Assembly: GCA_027214385.1 (NCBI GenBank)
Contig: JAPVXR010000001.1
Span: 434,001 to 498,000 of the forward strand
Direction of reading: 5' to 3'
DNA length: 64,000 nucleotides
From: Cryomorphaceae bacterium 1068
GTDB taxonomy: Bacteria; Bacteroidota; Bacteroidia; Flavobacteriales_D; Cryomorphaceae
Positions within the stretch are counted from its first letter, which is position 1, and every line of letters begins with the position of its first letter. Both the position numbers and the translations under genes were made by a program. The notes beneath the pieces were generated by a model. That model was not told the origin of the DNA and searched no databases. It saw only the letters and a program-made list of their open reading frames with translations. Below, piece after piece: positions 8,081 to 19,308 of this stretch.

Positions 8081-8902
8081 TTATTTTGGTTGAGGAGAGC
8101 GTAGTCGCGGCTCTACACTTGGACCAGAAGATCCTTTAGAATTTACTTCACTTTCGGCATCTTCCAAGAGTTCATTTGTCGCGTGGATGGAGCGCACTAA
8201 AAAAGTTGAATCTGTTTGTAAGAGTAAATACTTGTGGTTGATTCCGGAAACCGTGGCGGTAACATCATCTCCTTTATATTCTGCAGGTACAGATTGGCCA
8301 ACAAAGTAATCGACATCCTTGAATCGGACGTTCTGATCCTTCAAAAAGAATTTCCTCAATTTATATTTCTTCTCACCAAAAGCCGGAGAAGTAACCATCA
8401 CTTTTTTTCTTCCTAAGACTCTAACAATTCTTCCAACTTCATTCTTCTTGCTTTTTACTATTGCAACTTCATCATTCGCTTTTATCCAAATGCCTTCTTT
8501 CGAAAATATCTGTAGCCCCTTCTCATTGATTGGTGGCTCAAAGAAGTGCTGAAGAGAATCATTCTTCAGAGAGGGATCGGCTACAATATCTGCTGTAACG
8601 AAAATTTGATTCACGTTGACCAACAGAAAAGGAAACAGCCGCCGATCCACTACCAAATTAGCATAGGCTTGACCTTTTTCTAAAGGGTAGTTGGAGTAAA
8701 GGTTCTTCTTTGCATCGGTTACAAGGTATTTGTGATCCAGACCACCAATTCCAAAAATGTAAACTGCAGAGGCACGACCTTCCGCTTGAGCGATTATTTC
8801 TTGATCGAAATTATCCGGGAGATTTGCGGTCATCATTCCCGAATGGAAGGCGCAGGAATTCAAAAAAAGTAGACCAAATAAATAAGCGGCAACTCGTCTC
8901 AT
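8081..8902 (-). CDS. DUF6567-like lipoprotein, paralogue 2 of 3
   Basis: The protein has 273 residues and lipobox LNSC (C17), followed by the same AFHSGMM start as paralogue 3. The conserved N-terminal module has FGIGGLDHKYLVTDAK, YSNYPLEKGQAYANL and VTADIVADP. The C-terminal half carries repeated VGRIVRVLGRKKVMV- and VTATVSGINHKYLLL-type strands suggesting small beta barrels, then a low-complexity Ser/Pro tail ending RLRSPQPK. Its ATG is only three bases after the stop of paralogue 1, implying a shared transcript. It is the most diverged of the three, notably lacking the KRSF strand motif. Function unknown. Confidence 0.72.
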   Translation of the reverse strand: MRRVAAYLFGLLFLNSCAFHSGMMTANLPDNFDQEIIAQAEGRASAVYIFGIGGLDHKYLVTDAKKNLYSNYPLEKGQAYANLVVDRRLFPFLLVNVNQIFVTADIVADPSLKNDSLQHFFEPPINEKGLQIFSKEGIWIKANDEVAIVKSKKNEVGRIVRVLGRKKVMVTSPAFGEKKYKLRKFFLKDQNVRFKDVDYFVGQSVPAEYKGDDVTATVSGINHKYLLLQTDSTFLVRSIHATNELLEDAESEVNSKGSSGPSVEPRLRSPQPK

Positions 8903-8905
8903 AAC

Positions 8906-9676
8906 TTATTCTGTTTCGATTGGGTTTACATCTTCGGGTGGAAATTCGGTGATCTTATCTTCATTTTTTATTACCAGCATATTTTCATTCACACCAATAA
9001 TCATTCCCGTCTTAGATTCTCCGCGAACTTCCCATTTAACCTGCTCACCCACAGAATACCCATGTTCGAAATCATAAGTCAATTCATCAATGAGGTAGAT
9101 GCTTTTTACATCATAAATGAATTTGCTCGAATCGGTGGAAAGCAGCTCGTAGCGTTTCTTCCCGACTTGGTTTTCTAATTTCATCACTTTCAAGTCACCC
9201 ATCGTATAGACGCCCACCTGTTCACCAGGTTTCAAGTATTCGCTTGTGCTTCTTCCCGAGGGTTTGGCCATAGGCTCGGCACTTGGTCTGCCTGCTTGTT
9301 GTTTTGAAAAAATGTCTTCTTTTTTCTGAGATTCGGAAGGATTAAATTGAACCACATCTGCGCTCACCGTCACCATGGTAGTAACCACTATAAGGTAGAA
9401 CGAACGCTTGTAATCTACCGTTACGTTGGCATATATCTGACCTGCCTCCAGTGGGTAGTTTCTATACATTGCCGTTTTTGCTTCAAGGACCAGGGCATCG
9501 GGATTTAATCCGCCGATTCCGAAGACTTGTTTTGTTTGGGCTTGGCCAATGGCCAGATCCATTATTCGAAAGTTGTCATCGGTTACCGCCGCATTGCTCG
9601 AAGTGTTGCCGGTGTGAATGGCACAGGAGCTGAGAATTAAGGTTGCAAGGGAAAGGTTCAATAGTCTCCTCATCAT
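8906..9676 (-). CDS. DUF6567-like lipoprotein, paralogue 1 of 3
   Basis: The protein has 256 residues. The start is one of two adjacent ATG codons (9676 or 9673). Lipobox LSSC places the acylated Cys at residue 18, followed by AIHTGN. The N-terminal module has GQAQTKQVFGIGGLNPDALV, YRNYPLEAGQIYANV and VTVSADVVQFNPS. A linker (about 125-150, Lys/Ser/Pro-rich) leads to two small beta-barrel-like units, GEQVGVYTMGDLKVMKL and VGEQVKWEVRGESKTGMI. It is first in the run of three paralogues and probably the promoter-proximal gene; a TATTTTCG element (9696-9703, minus strand), one base off consensus, lies upstream. Function unknown. Confidence 0.73.
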   Translation of the reverse strand: MMRRLLNLSLATLILSSCAIHTGNTSSNAAVTDDNFRIMDLAIGQAQTKQVFGIGGLNPDALVLEAKTAMYRNYPLEAGQIYANVTVDYKRSFYLIVVTTMVTVSADVVQFNPSESQKKEDIFSKQQAGRPSAEPMAKPSGRSTSEYLKPGEQVGVYTMGDLKVMKLENQVGKKRYELLSTDSSKFIYDVKSIYLIDELTYDFEHGYSVGEQVKWEVRGESKTGMIIGVNENMLVIKNEDKITEFPPEDVNPIETE

Positions 9677-9714
9677 TTTTCTTGTTTCGTCCCTCCGAAA
9701 ATAGAAAAAATCTC

Positions 9715-9745
9715 AAAAAAAAAGGAGGATAGTTGACTATCCTCC
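9715..9745 (-). terminator. Terminator of the isocitrate dehydrogenase gene
   Basis: GGAGGATAG and CTATCCTCC (9724-9732, 9737-9745) form a perfect 9-bp stem with a 4-base loop. On the minus strand it is followed by nine T (A-run 9715-9723), so it ends transcription arriving from the gene at 9770-12007. Confidence 0.9.
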
Positions 9746-9769
9746 TGTATTCTCTATCCAAAATTGATC

Positions 9770-12007
<2,238 letters not shown>

Positions 12008-12061
12008 TTATCGTGTTTTTAAGTTCAATTCCGAGGGGTCAGTTTCGCCGATTTCGGGCTG

Positions 12062-12069
12062 CAAATGTA
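12062..12069 (-). promoter_or_regulatory. Probable icd promoter -7 element
   Basis: On the minus strand the sequence reads TACATTTG, an exact TAnnTTTG match, giving a leader of about 48 bases to the ATG at 12007. No clear TTTG lies 17-23 bases upstream of it, so only the -7 half is supported. Confidence 0.42.
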
Positions 12070-12197
12070 CAAAAGTCATTCATCAGTATTAGCCTTCGGA
12101 ATCGATGAAGTGTTCAAGTGCGCCTTATCAGACTTCTCAAGATAAGTTTCAGGACCTTCCTTATATTCACGAATTATAAAATCCACTATTGAGAATT

Positions 12198-15100
12198 ATG
12201 AAAAAAGCACTCCCGCTCATTTTGGGCTTGTTCCTAGCTATTGGCGTTTCAGCCCAGAAGAAAGATAAATCAGAAGAAGAGAAACCCCGATACGAAGCCT
12301 CGGCATACAGCGGGTTAAAATTTCGGAATATTGGTCCTGCTCTTACCTCGGGCCGAATCGCCGACATAGCAGTGAACCCTGACAAACCCCATGAGTTTTA
12401 TTTGGCGATCGCCTCAGGTGGTATTTGGAAAACAATTAATAACGGAACCACCTTCGAACCGATTTTTGATGGAGAAGGTTCTTATTCGACGGGGTGTATT
12501 ACGATGGCTCCTTCCAACTCGAGTGTTGTTTGGGTCGGGTCTGGTGAGAACAACAACCAGCGAAGTGTAGCCTACGGCGATGGAGTTTATAAAAGTACCG
12601 ATGGCGGTTTTTCTTGGAAAAATATGGGACTCAAAGAGTCGGAACACATTGGTATGATTGCCATTCACCCTGATGATGAAAACACTGTTTACGTCGCGGC
12701 TTACGGTCCGCTATGGAGTGCAGGAGGTGAGCGTGGTATTTACAAAACCACCGATGGCGGCGAAAACTGGGAGCTCATACTCGAGGTTTCAGAGCATACC
12801 GGTTTTAACGAAATACACATGGATCCGCGAGATCCTGATTTGCTTTATGCAACGGCACATCAGAGACGGCGTCACGTATTCACTTACATCGATGGTGGTC
12901 CTGAGTCGGCCATTTACAAAAGTACTGATGGGGGTGCTAACTGGAAAAAGCTTGAAAGTGGTTTGCCCAAGAACGACATGGGTAGAATCGGAATGGACAT
13001 TTCTCCTGCCAATCCTGATGTGGTTTATGCGATCATCAAAGCTACAGATAATGGCGGATTCTACCGCTCAATGGATCGCGGTGAGAGTTGGAAGAAAATG
13101 TCGGATTATCAGACTAGTGGAAACTACTACCAAGAGATTGTTTGCCATCCCTACGATGTGGACATCATTTACTCTATGAGCACTTGGTTGCATCATACCG
13201 AAGACGGCGGAAAGACTTTTAAAGAAACGGGTGAAAAGTACAAGCACGTGGATAACCACTGCATGTGGATCGATCCCGATCAGCCCGATCACTGGCGTGT
13301 TGGTTGCGATGGTGGTCTCTACGAAACTTGGAATGCAGCAGAAGACTGGTTGTACTATCCGAATCTTCCCATCACGCAGTTCTACAAAGTAGCCGTTGAC
13401 AATGCTGAGCCATTTTACAATGTATACGGTGGAACTCAGGACAACAATACCCAAGGTGGACCATCGCGGACGACTAGTCAGCACGGCATCATGAATTCTG
13501 ATTGGTTTATCACCAACGGTGGTGACGGATTTGAACCCGCCATTGACCCGACCAATCCCGACATCGTTTACGGTCAAGCCCAATACGGATGGTTAGTGCG
13601 CTATGACAAGAAAAGCGGAGAACGCGTGGCCATTCAGCCTCAGCCGGGCAAAGACGAAGCAGCTTACCGCTGGAATTGGGACGCACCGCTTCTAATCAGC
13701 CCGCACAATCCGAAGAGACTCTACTTCGCAGCCAATAAGGTTTTTAAAAGCGAAGACCGCGGCGATTCATGGGAAACAATTAGTCCTGATTTGACACAGC
13801 AACTCGATCGAAATACCTTCAAGGTGATGGACAAGGTATGGGGTCCCGATGCGGTTATGAAAAACAAATCGACGTCGATCTATGGAAATATCGTGGCTTT
13901 TGACGAGTCGCCGATTAAGGAAGGCTTGCTCTACGCAGGCACCGATGACGGGCTGATTCAAATTTCAGAGGATGGCGGTGATACGTGGACGAAGGTCGCG
14001 AGCGTCTCGGGAGTTCCTGACCGCACGTACGTCAATATGTTGAAGGCGTCTCTTTATGACGAAAATGTCGTTTATGCTGTTTTTAATAACCACAAGGAAG
14101 GAGACTTTAAGCCCTATGTTTACCGTAGCGACAACCGCGGAAAGTCATGGACGAGTATTACCTCCAATCTCCCTGAAAGAGGATCTACCTATGCGATCAT
14201 TCAAGATCACGTAGATGAAGACCTACTCTTTGTAGGTACGGAGTTTGGGGTGTTCTTTACCAATGACGGCGGAGCAAATTGGCTGCAAATCAAAGGTGGA
14301 ATTCCGACGATCGCTGCCCGTGATTTGGAAATTCAGCGACGGGAGAACGACCTGGTGGTCGCTTCATTCGGACGTAGCTTTTACGTACTCGATGACTACA
14401 CTCCATTGCGCGATTTATCAGATGAGGTAGTCGCGAAGGATGCGCATATCTATCCGATAAAAGACGCTCTGCTTTATGTCAAAGACAACCGAATGGGAGG
14501 AAGAGGAAAGGGCTCTCAGGGAGGTATGCTCTTCATTTCTGAGAATCCTGATTTTGGTGCAACGATCACCTACTATTTGGGTGAAGAAATCAAAACGCTC
14601 GAAGATCAGCGGAAAGAGAAAGAGAAGGAACTGAGAAACGAAAACCTCGACGAGGCGTATCCATCCTTGGATGAGTTGAGAAAAGAGGATCGAGAAGAAG
14701 CCCCATATCTGCTTTTTGTTATCAAAGACTCCTCAGGTGAACCCATTCGCAAAATGCGTGAATCAGTGAGTAAGGGAATGCACCGCCTTACTTGGAATTT
14801 ACGCCACACCACGACTTCGCCTATTAAGTTGAAAACAGGAAAGCTCGGTCGTTACTCGTCTCCCGACGAAGGGATGCTTGCGCTGCCCGGAACATACACC
14901 GTCGAGATGTACAAAAATATCAATGGCGAGTTTACCCAAATTCATGAGCCAGTGGCCTTTGAGGTCACTCCGCTCGACCGACAAACGCTGATGGCGCAAG
15001 ACCGAGAAGAGGTGTTGGCTTTTCAGGAAAAGGTAGCTGAGTTGCAACGCTCTATTTCAGGAACCAATAAGCTTTATGGCGAAAACAAGGAGAAACTTGA

Positions 15101-15473
15101 ATACATCGAAAAAGCGGTGGAGATGTATCCCGCAGTTCCTATGGCGATGATGGATGAAATTCGCCAATTGGAAGATGAACTCTACGAAATTCGATTGGCT
15201 ATTTACGGCGATCAAACGCGATCATCTCGCGATATAGAGACTGAGCCTAGCCTTAATGGAAGAGTAGGGTACGCGGCTTATTCCAGCTGGTGGAATACGG
15301 CAGAGCCTACCAAAACGGCCAAAGAGCAAATCACTATCGCCGAGGAGGAGTACGTGGAAATTCTCGAAAAAATGCGTGGTGTAGCCAGCTCAGTGGAAGC
15401 GATGGAAAAGAGGCTGGTTGAAATGAAAGTGCCATATACACCGGGAAGAGGAAGTGATTGGGGGGAAGAATAA
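12198..15473 (+). CDS. Secreted BNR/sortilin-like beta-propeller protein
   Basis: The protein has 1091 residues. A signal peptide ends near VSAQ-KK, residue 19, which is why I use the ATG at 12198 rather than a TTG nine bases earlier. The body is made of repeated BNR Asp-box motifs: STDGGFSW, TTDGGENW, STDGGANW, SMDRGESW, TEDGGKTF, SEDRGDSW, SEDGGDTW, SDNRGKSW and TNDGGANW. This is the double-propeller pattern of VPS10/xyloglucanase-like proteins often annotated as glycosyl hydrolase. About 300 C-terminal residues are charged and helical, with an Ig-like strand segment (PGTYTVEMYK). No sorting domain or catalytic pair was identified, so enzyme activity is uncertain; a periplasmic or outer-membrane scaffold or peptidase-associated role is equally possible. 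Confidence 0.83.
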   Translation: MKKALPLILGLFLAIGVSAQKKDKSEEEKPRYEASAYSGLKFRNIGPALTSGRIADIAVNPDKPHEFYLAIASGGIWKTINNGTTFEPIFDGEGSYSTGCITMAPSNSSVVWVGSGENNNQRSVAYGDGVYKSTDGGFSWKNMGLKESEHIGMIAIHPDDENTVYVAAYGPLWSAGGERGIYKTTDGGENWELILEVSEHTGFNEIHMDPRDPDLLYATAHQRRRHVFTYIDGGPESAIYKSTDGGANWKKLESGLPKNDMGRIGMDISPANPDVVYAIIKATDNGGFYRSMDRGESWKKMSDYQTSGNYYQEIVCHPYDVDIIYSMSTWLHHTEDGGKTFKETGEKYKHVDNHCMWIDPDQPDHWRVGCDGGLYETWNAAEDWLYYPNLPITQFYKVAVDNAEPFYNVYGGTQDNNTQGGPSRTTSQHGIMNSDWFITNGGDGFEPAIDPTNPDIVYGQAQYGWLVRYDKKSGERVAIQPQPGKDEAAYRWNWDAPLLISPHNPKRLYFAANKVFKSEDRGDSWETISPDLTQQLDRNTFKVMDKVWGPDAVMKNKSTSIYGNIVAFDESPIKEGLLYAGTDDGLIQISEDGGDTWTKVASVSGVPDRTYVNMLKASLYDENVVYAVFNNHKEGDFKPYVYRSDNRGKSWTSITSNLPERGSTYAIIQDHVDEDLLFVGTEFGVFFTNDGGANWLQIKGGIPTIAARDLEIQRRENDLVVASFGRSFYVLDDYTPLRDLSDEVVAKDAHIYPIKDALLYVKDNRMGGRGKGSQGGMLFISENPDFGATITYYLGEEIKTLEDQRKEKEKELRNENLDEAYPSLDELRKEDREEAPYLLFVIKDSSGEPIRKMRESVSKGMHRLTWNLRHTTTSPIKLKTGKLGRYSSPDEGMLALPGTYTVEMYKNINGEFTQIHEPVAFEVTPLDRQTLMAQDREEVLAFQEKVAELQRSISGTNKLYGENKEKLEYIEKAVEMYPAVPMAMMDEIRQLEDELYEIRLAIYGDQTRSSRDIETEPSLNGRVGYAAYSSWWNTAEPTKTAKEQITIAEEEYVEILEKMRGVASSVEAMEKRLVEMKVPYTPGRGSDWGEE

Positions 15474-15480
15474 TTATTTT

Positions 15481-15511
15481 AGCAGTTAGCAGTTAGCAGT
15501 TAGCAGTTAGC
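15481..15511. repeat. 7-bp tandem repeat AGCAGTT x4
   Basis: Four perfect AGCAGTT units followed by a partial AGC fill most of the 67-base gap between two co-directional genes. This is a typical slippage-prone microsatellite; copy number may vary between strains. Confidence 0.9.
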
Positions 15512-15540
15512 TGCATCTATCACCGTGTTGACGTATTTTT

Positions 15541-16767
15541 ATGATTCGAAAGGACTGGGATGCAATTGTTATTGGTGGGGGCGCAGCGGGTTTTTTCGCG
15601 GCAATCCAAGCGGCTGAGAACGGAGCCAAAGTGATCATTCTTGAAAAGACTACAAAGTTTTTGTCCAAGGTGAAGGTGAGCGGAGGCGGACGGTGCAACG
15701 TCACCCACGACTGTGATTATCCAAGCCAATTGGTGAAGTTCTACCCACGCGGCTTGAAGTCCTTGAAAAAATCCTTCAACAAATTTGACGTAAACGATAC
15801 CCGACAATGGTTTGAGTCGCGGGGAGTCAAGCTCAAAACCGAATCCGATGGTCGGGTTTTTCCGATTACGGATAATTCCCAAACCATCATCAATTGCCTG
15901 ATGAAGGAGGTCGAATCGAAAGGGATTGAAATCCGAACCAAGTCGGAAGTCACCGAATTAAAACCCCACGAAAATGGATTTAGTCTGGAGCTGAAAAGCG
16001 GTGAGTCCTTCAAGGCCGATAAGGTAATTGTCACGGTGGGCGGCTACCCGAAATCTGAGAGCTACCAATGGCTGCGCGATCTCAGTTTAAAAATCGTCGA
16101 ACCCGTTCCCTCGCTTTTTACCTTCAATGTTCCCGATTCGGATATGAAAGACTTGCAAGGACTCTCGGTGGATAACGGAATCGTATCTGTGCCAGGCAGC
16201 AAGTGGAAAGACGACGGGCCGATTCTTATCACCCATTGGGGTTTTAGCGCTCCTGCCGTGATCAAGCTGTCAGCTTGGGCCGCGATTGATTTACACTCCA
16301 GAAACTATCGATTTCCCATCCACATCAATTGGACGGGGCAAAGTGAGAACAGTGTGCGGTCAATCTTACAGGAAATGCGAAAAAATCATCCCACCAAACA
16401 GATTGCCAGCAATCCTCAGTTTGAGATTTCTAAACGGCTTTGGGAGCGTCTTTGCCAGAAGGCAGAGATTCCCGAATCGCTGAAATATGCCGATTTACCC
16501 GCCAAGACCATGAATCGGTTTATCGAAATCTTGGTGCGGTGCCCGTATCAGGTAGATGGAAAAACGACCTTCAAAGAAGAGTTTGTAACGGCAGGTGGTG
16601 TCGACTTGAGTGAAGTTGATCTAAGCACTTTCGAATCTAAGAAGCATTCCGGTCTTTTCTTCGCGGGAGAAGTACTCAATGCAGATGGCGTAACCGGCGG
16701 CTATAATTTTCAGCACGCTTGGACGAGTGGGTATTTGGCTGGTAAGACCGCAGGTGGTGCTAATTGA
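15541..16767 (+). CDS. BaiN/HI0933-like NAD(P)/FAD-dependent oxidoreductase
   Basis: The protein has 408 residues. It has an N-terminal FAD-binding Rossmann motif VIGGGAAG (residues 10-17), the family signature KVSGGGRCN near residue 50, a second dinucleotide strand VIVTVGGYP, and a C-terminal flavin motif FFAGEVLNADGVTGGYN followed by FQHAWTSGYLAG. These define the HI0933/YhiN/BaiN flavoprotein family, a cytoplasmic group with few characterised members and no agreed substrate. The start at 15541 follows the 7-bp tandem repeat directly. There is no operon partner: the upstream gene is 67 bases away and the downstream receptor 87 bases away. Confidence 0.9.
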   Translation: MIRKDWDAIVIGGGAAGFFAAIQAAENGAKVIILEKTTKFLSKVKVSGGGRCNVTHDCDYPSQLVKFYPRGLKSLKKSFNKFDVNDTRQWFESRGVKLKTESDGRVFPITDNSQTIINCLMKEVESKGIEIRTKSEVTELKPHENGFSLELKSGESFKADKVIVTVGGYPKSESYQWLRDLSLKIVEPVPSLFTFNVPDSDMKDLQGLSVDNGIVSVPGSKWKDDGPILITHWGFSAPAVIKLSAWAAIDLHSRNYRFPIHINWTGQSENSVRSILQEMRKNHPTKQIASNPQFEISKRLWERLCQKAEIPESLKYADLPAKTMNRFIEILVRCPYQVDGKTTFKEEFVTAGGVDLSEVDLSTFESKKHSGLFFAGEVLNADGVTGGYNFQHAWTSGYLAGKTAGGAN

Positions 16768-16854
16768 AAAACGTACTTTCGCCTGCCACAAGGCAAAACT
16801 AAACCGTTTACAGAATCTGCTCGAAAAAGCAAGATTAATCCTGACTACAAATTA

Positions 16855-19293
16855 ATGACCCAGACTGCTCATCGAATTCAAGGCCTTTTATTGTTCATTT
16901 TTTGCGCTTTAACTCTGACCGGCTTTTCTCAGAGTGAGATCAGAGGCAAGGTCGTGAATGATTCAGGTGAGGCATTGCTTTATGCCAATGTGGTTCTTTT
17001 TTCGGCTGCGGACACTGGTTTTATCAAAGGAGCAGTGACCAATCAAGACGGGGAGTTCAATTTTTCATCCGTGGTCGCTGGAAGTTACTTCTGCGAGGTG
17101 AGTATGGTAGGTTTCACCAAGAGCGGTATTGATGTGTTTACTGTCGATGCCACTTCGGGAGATGTTGATCTGGGTGAGATCGCATTGAGTGATAATCTGG
17201 AATTGAAAGAAGTAGAAATCGTCGCCCAAAAATCCATGATCGAAGTACGTCCCGACAAAATTGTGTTCAATGTAGCTACGACTCCCAGCGTTTCGGGTAT
17301 TGATGCTTTGGAATTATTGCGGAGATCTCCGGGAGTGAACGTAGATATGGACAACAATATCGCCTTGTTAGGCAAATCGGGCGTTCGGATTTTCATCAAT
17401 GGAAGGCCTACCAGGCTTTCGGGAAATGATCTGGCCAACCTTCTCCAAAACATGGGGTCTGACAATATTGAGGATATTGAGATTATTTCGAATCCATCCG
17501 CGAAGTACGAGGCGGAAGGTGATGCCGGGATCATCAACATTAACCTGAAGAAAAATGTCGCAACGGGTTTCAACGGAAGTGCGATAGCTTCCTTTACACA
17601 AGGAGACTATTTTAGGAACAATCAAAGCGTAAATCTCAATTACGGCGGTGAAAAGTTGAAGGCCAACCTCGGCGTTAGTCGAGTAGATAATGAAACGTAT
17701 GACAACTTTCGTGAAACAAGAATACAGAACGGCTATTCTTTTGAGCTCGCTTCAGATCAAATCAGGAATTTTGATGGTTATACCGTTACGACGGGATTGG
17801 AGTATACGATAGATGATAAGCACAGCCTTAGTTTCTCGGGGAATGCCATTCTTAATTCCAATAACGATGATCTCGAGAGTACCACATTCATTTCTCTGCT
17901 CGAAACGGGATCCTTGGACGAAATTCTGGAGTCACAGACTCTACTCGATCAAGAATCTTCGAACTACAACTTCAACTTAAACTACCATTGGAAACTGAGT
18001 TCCTCTTCCAAATTGTCGGCGGATATGAGCTTTGGGGATTTCAATTCGGAGGGAAGCACGTTTCAACCGAATACCTTTTTTGCTCCTGATGGCACAACAG
18101 TTATTGATGTTTCGGATAATGCTTTCGACTCTGATACGTACATCGATCTGTGGTCGGGAAAGGTCGATTATGAAAAGGATTGGGAGGGATGGAGCCTATC
18201 GGTCGGATCGAAATATGCAAGTATCATCACTGACAATCGTTTTGCTTTCTACAATGTGAATGACGGCGAACAGGTACTCGATCCTTCTCAAAGCAATGAC
18301 TTTACTTACGAAGAGAAAGTAGCCGCCCTTTACGCGATAGCCGATGTCAAGCTATCTCCCAAATTTAACCTCAGTGCAGGACTTCGAATGGAGAACACGG
18401 ATTCACGTGGAAGACTTGAAAGTGCCCAAGAAGTAGACAACAATGATGTAAAGAGAAACTACACGGACTTCTTTCCAAATGTAAGTCTTTCGTTCAGCGA
18501 TGATAAAGATCACGCTCTCAGCCTTAGCGTAGGTCGCAGAATCACTCGGCCGAATTACCAAAACTTAAATCCGTTTGAATCACCCCTAAGTGAGCTGAGT
18601 GCTTGGAAGGGAAACCCCTTTCTCAGCCCAAGTTATACCATGAACTACCAGCTTACCTACGCATTCAAAAAGAAGCTGACCATCACCAATTCGTACAGCG
18701 AAACAACGGACTTTTTTGCCACGATTGTTGAGATTACCGGCGATCAAAGCAACGTCCTTATCCCGCGCAATATGCAGAACACTACGCGCTATTCCATCTC
18801 TGCGAGTTACCCTTTCGAGGTAAATGCATTTTGGGAGTTTATCGCTTTTGCCGATGGAGGTTATAACACCTATGACGGCGATTTGGAAGGAACTATTATC
18901 GACTTGGAGATATTGACCTGGAGCTTCAGAATTCAAAACAGCATATCACTACCATGGGGAGTGAAAATGGACTTGACGTATATGCGATACAGCGACTGGA
19001 TCTGGCGTGGATCGGTCGATGTGGAGGGAAACCAGCGATTGGATTTCGGTTTTCGAAAGTCGTTTCTCGATGGCCAATTGGAGGTGCGAATTACGGGAAG
19101 TGATGTCTTTAGAACGGATAGTGATTACTTCTATCAGGGCGATTATGGCGGAATACAAACCGATGGAGCGAGATCCTTCGATAATCAACGTTTCGGAGCC
19201 GGAGCCACTTGGAACTTCGGGAATCAAAAGCTCAAAACCATGCGTCGATCAAGAGGGGCAATGGACGATGAGCTGAAGAGAATAAGCAACTAG
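16855..19293 (+). CDS. Outer-membrane beta-barrel family TonB-dependent receptor
   Basis: The protein has 812 residues with a signal peptide (to about FSQS, residue 27), a CarboxypepD_reg-like domain (about 28-110, IRGKVVNDSGEALLYANVVL), a TonB-type plug (about 120-230, VEIVAQKSMIEVRPDKIVFN and NPSAKYEAEGDAGIINI), and a C-terminal barrel of the outer-membrane beta-barrel family (PF14905 type), ending in a basic RRSRGAMDD tail. This family is widespread in Bacteroidota. The substrate is unknown and no SusD partner is adjacent, which argues against polysaccharide uptake. It could import a peptide, metal chelate or small molecule. Confidence 0.86.
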   Translation: MTQTAHRIQGLLLFIFCALTLTGFSQSEIRGKVVNDSGEALLYANVVLFSAADTGFIKGAVTNQDGEFNFSSVVAGSYFCEVSMVGFTKSGIDVFTVDATSGDVDLGEIALSDNLELKEVEIVAQKSMIEVRPDKIVFNVATTPSVSGIDALELLRRSPGVNVDMDNNIALLGKSGVRIFINGRPTRLSGNDLANLLQNMGSDNIEDIEIISNPSAKYEAEGDAGIININLKKNVATGFNGSAIASFTQGDYFRNNQSVNLNYGGEKLKANLGVSRVDNETYDNFRETRIQNGYSFELASDQIRNFDGYTVTTGLEYTIDDKHSLSFSGNAILNSNNDDLESTTFISLLETGSLDEILESQTLLDQESSNYNFNLNYHWKLSSSSKLSADMSFGDFNSEGSTFQPNTFFAPDGTTVIDVSDNAFDSDTYIDLWSGKVDYEKDWEGWSLSVGSKYASIITDNRFAFYNVNDGEQVLDPSQSNDFTYEEKVAALYAIADVKLSPKFNLSAGLRMENTDSRGRLESAQEVDNNDVKRNYTDFFPNVSLSFSDDKDHALSLSVGRRITRPNYQNLNPFESPLSELSAWKGNPFLSPSYTMNYQLTYAFKKKLTITNSYSETTDFFATIVEITGDQSNVLIPRNMQNTTRYSISASYPFEVNAFWEFIAFADGGYNTYDGDLEGTIIDLEILTWSFRIQNSISLPWGVKMDLTYMRYSDWIWRGSVDVEGNQRLDFGFRKSFLDGQLEVRITGSDVFRTDSDYFYQGDYGGIQTDGARSFDNQRFGAGATWNFGNQKLKTMRRSRGAMDDELKRISN

Positions 19294-19308
19294 ACGAATT
19301 GTCTTTCT

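Noticed and set aside
12658-13583. Frames of about 170 codons in other phases inside the BNR propeller gene
   Set aside because: They lie wholly within a 1091-residue gene with repeated Asp-box motifs; their products show no domain.
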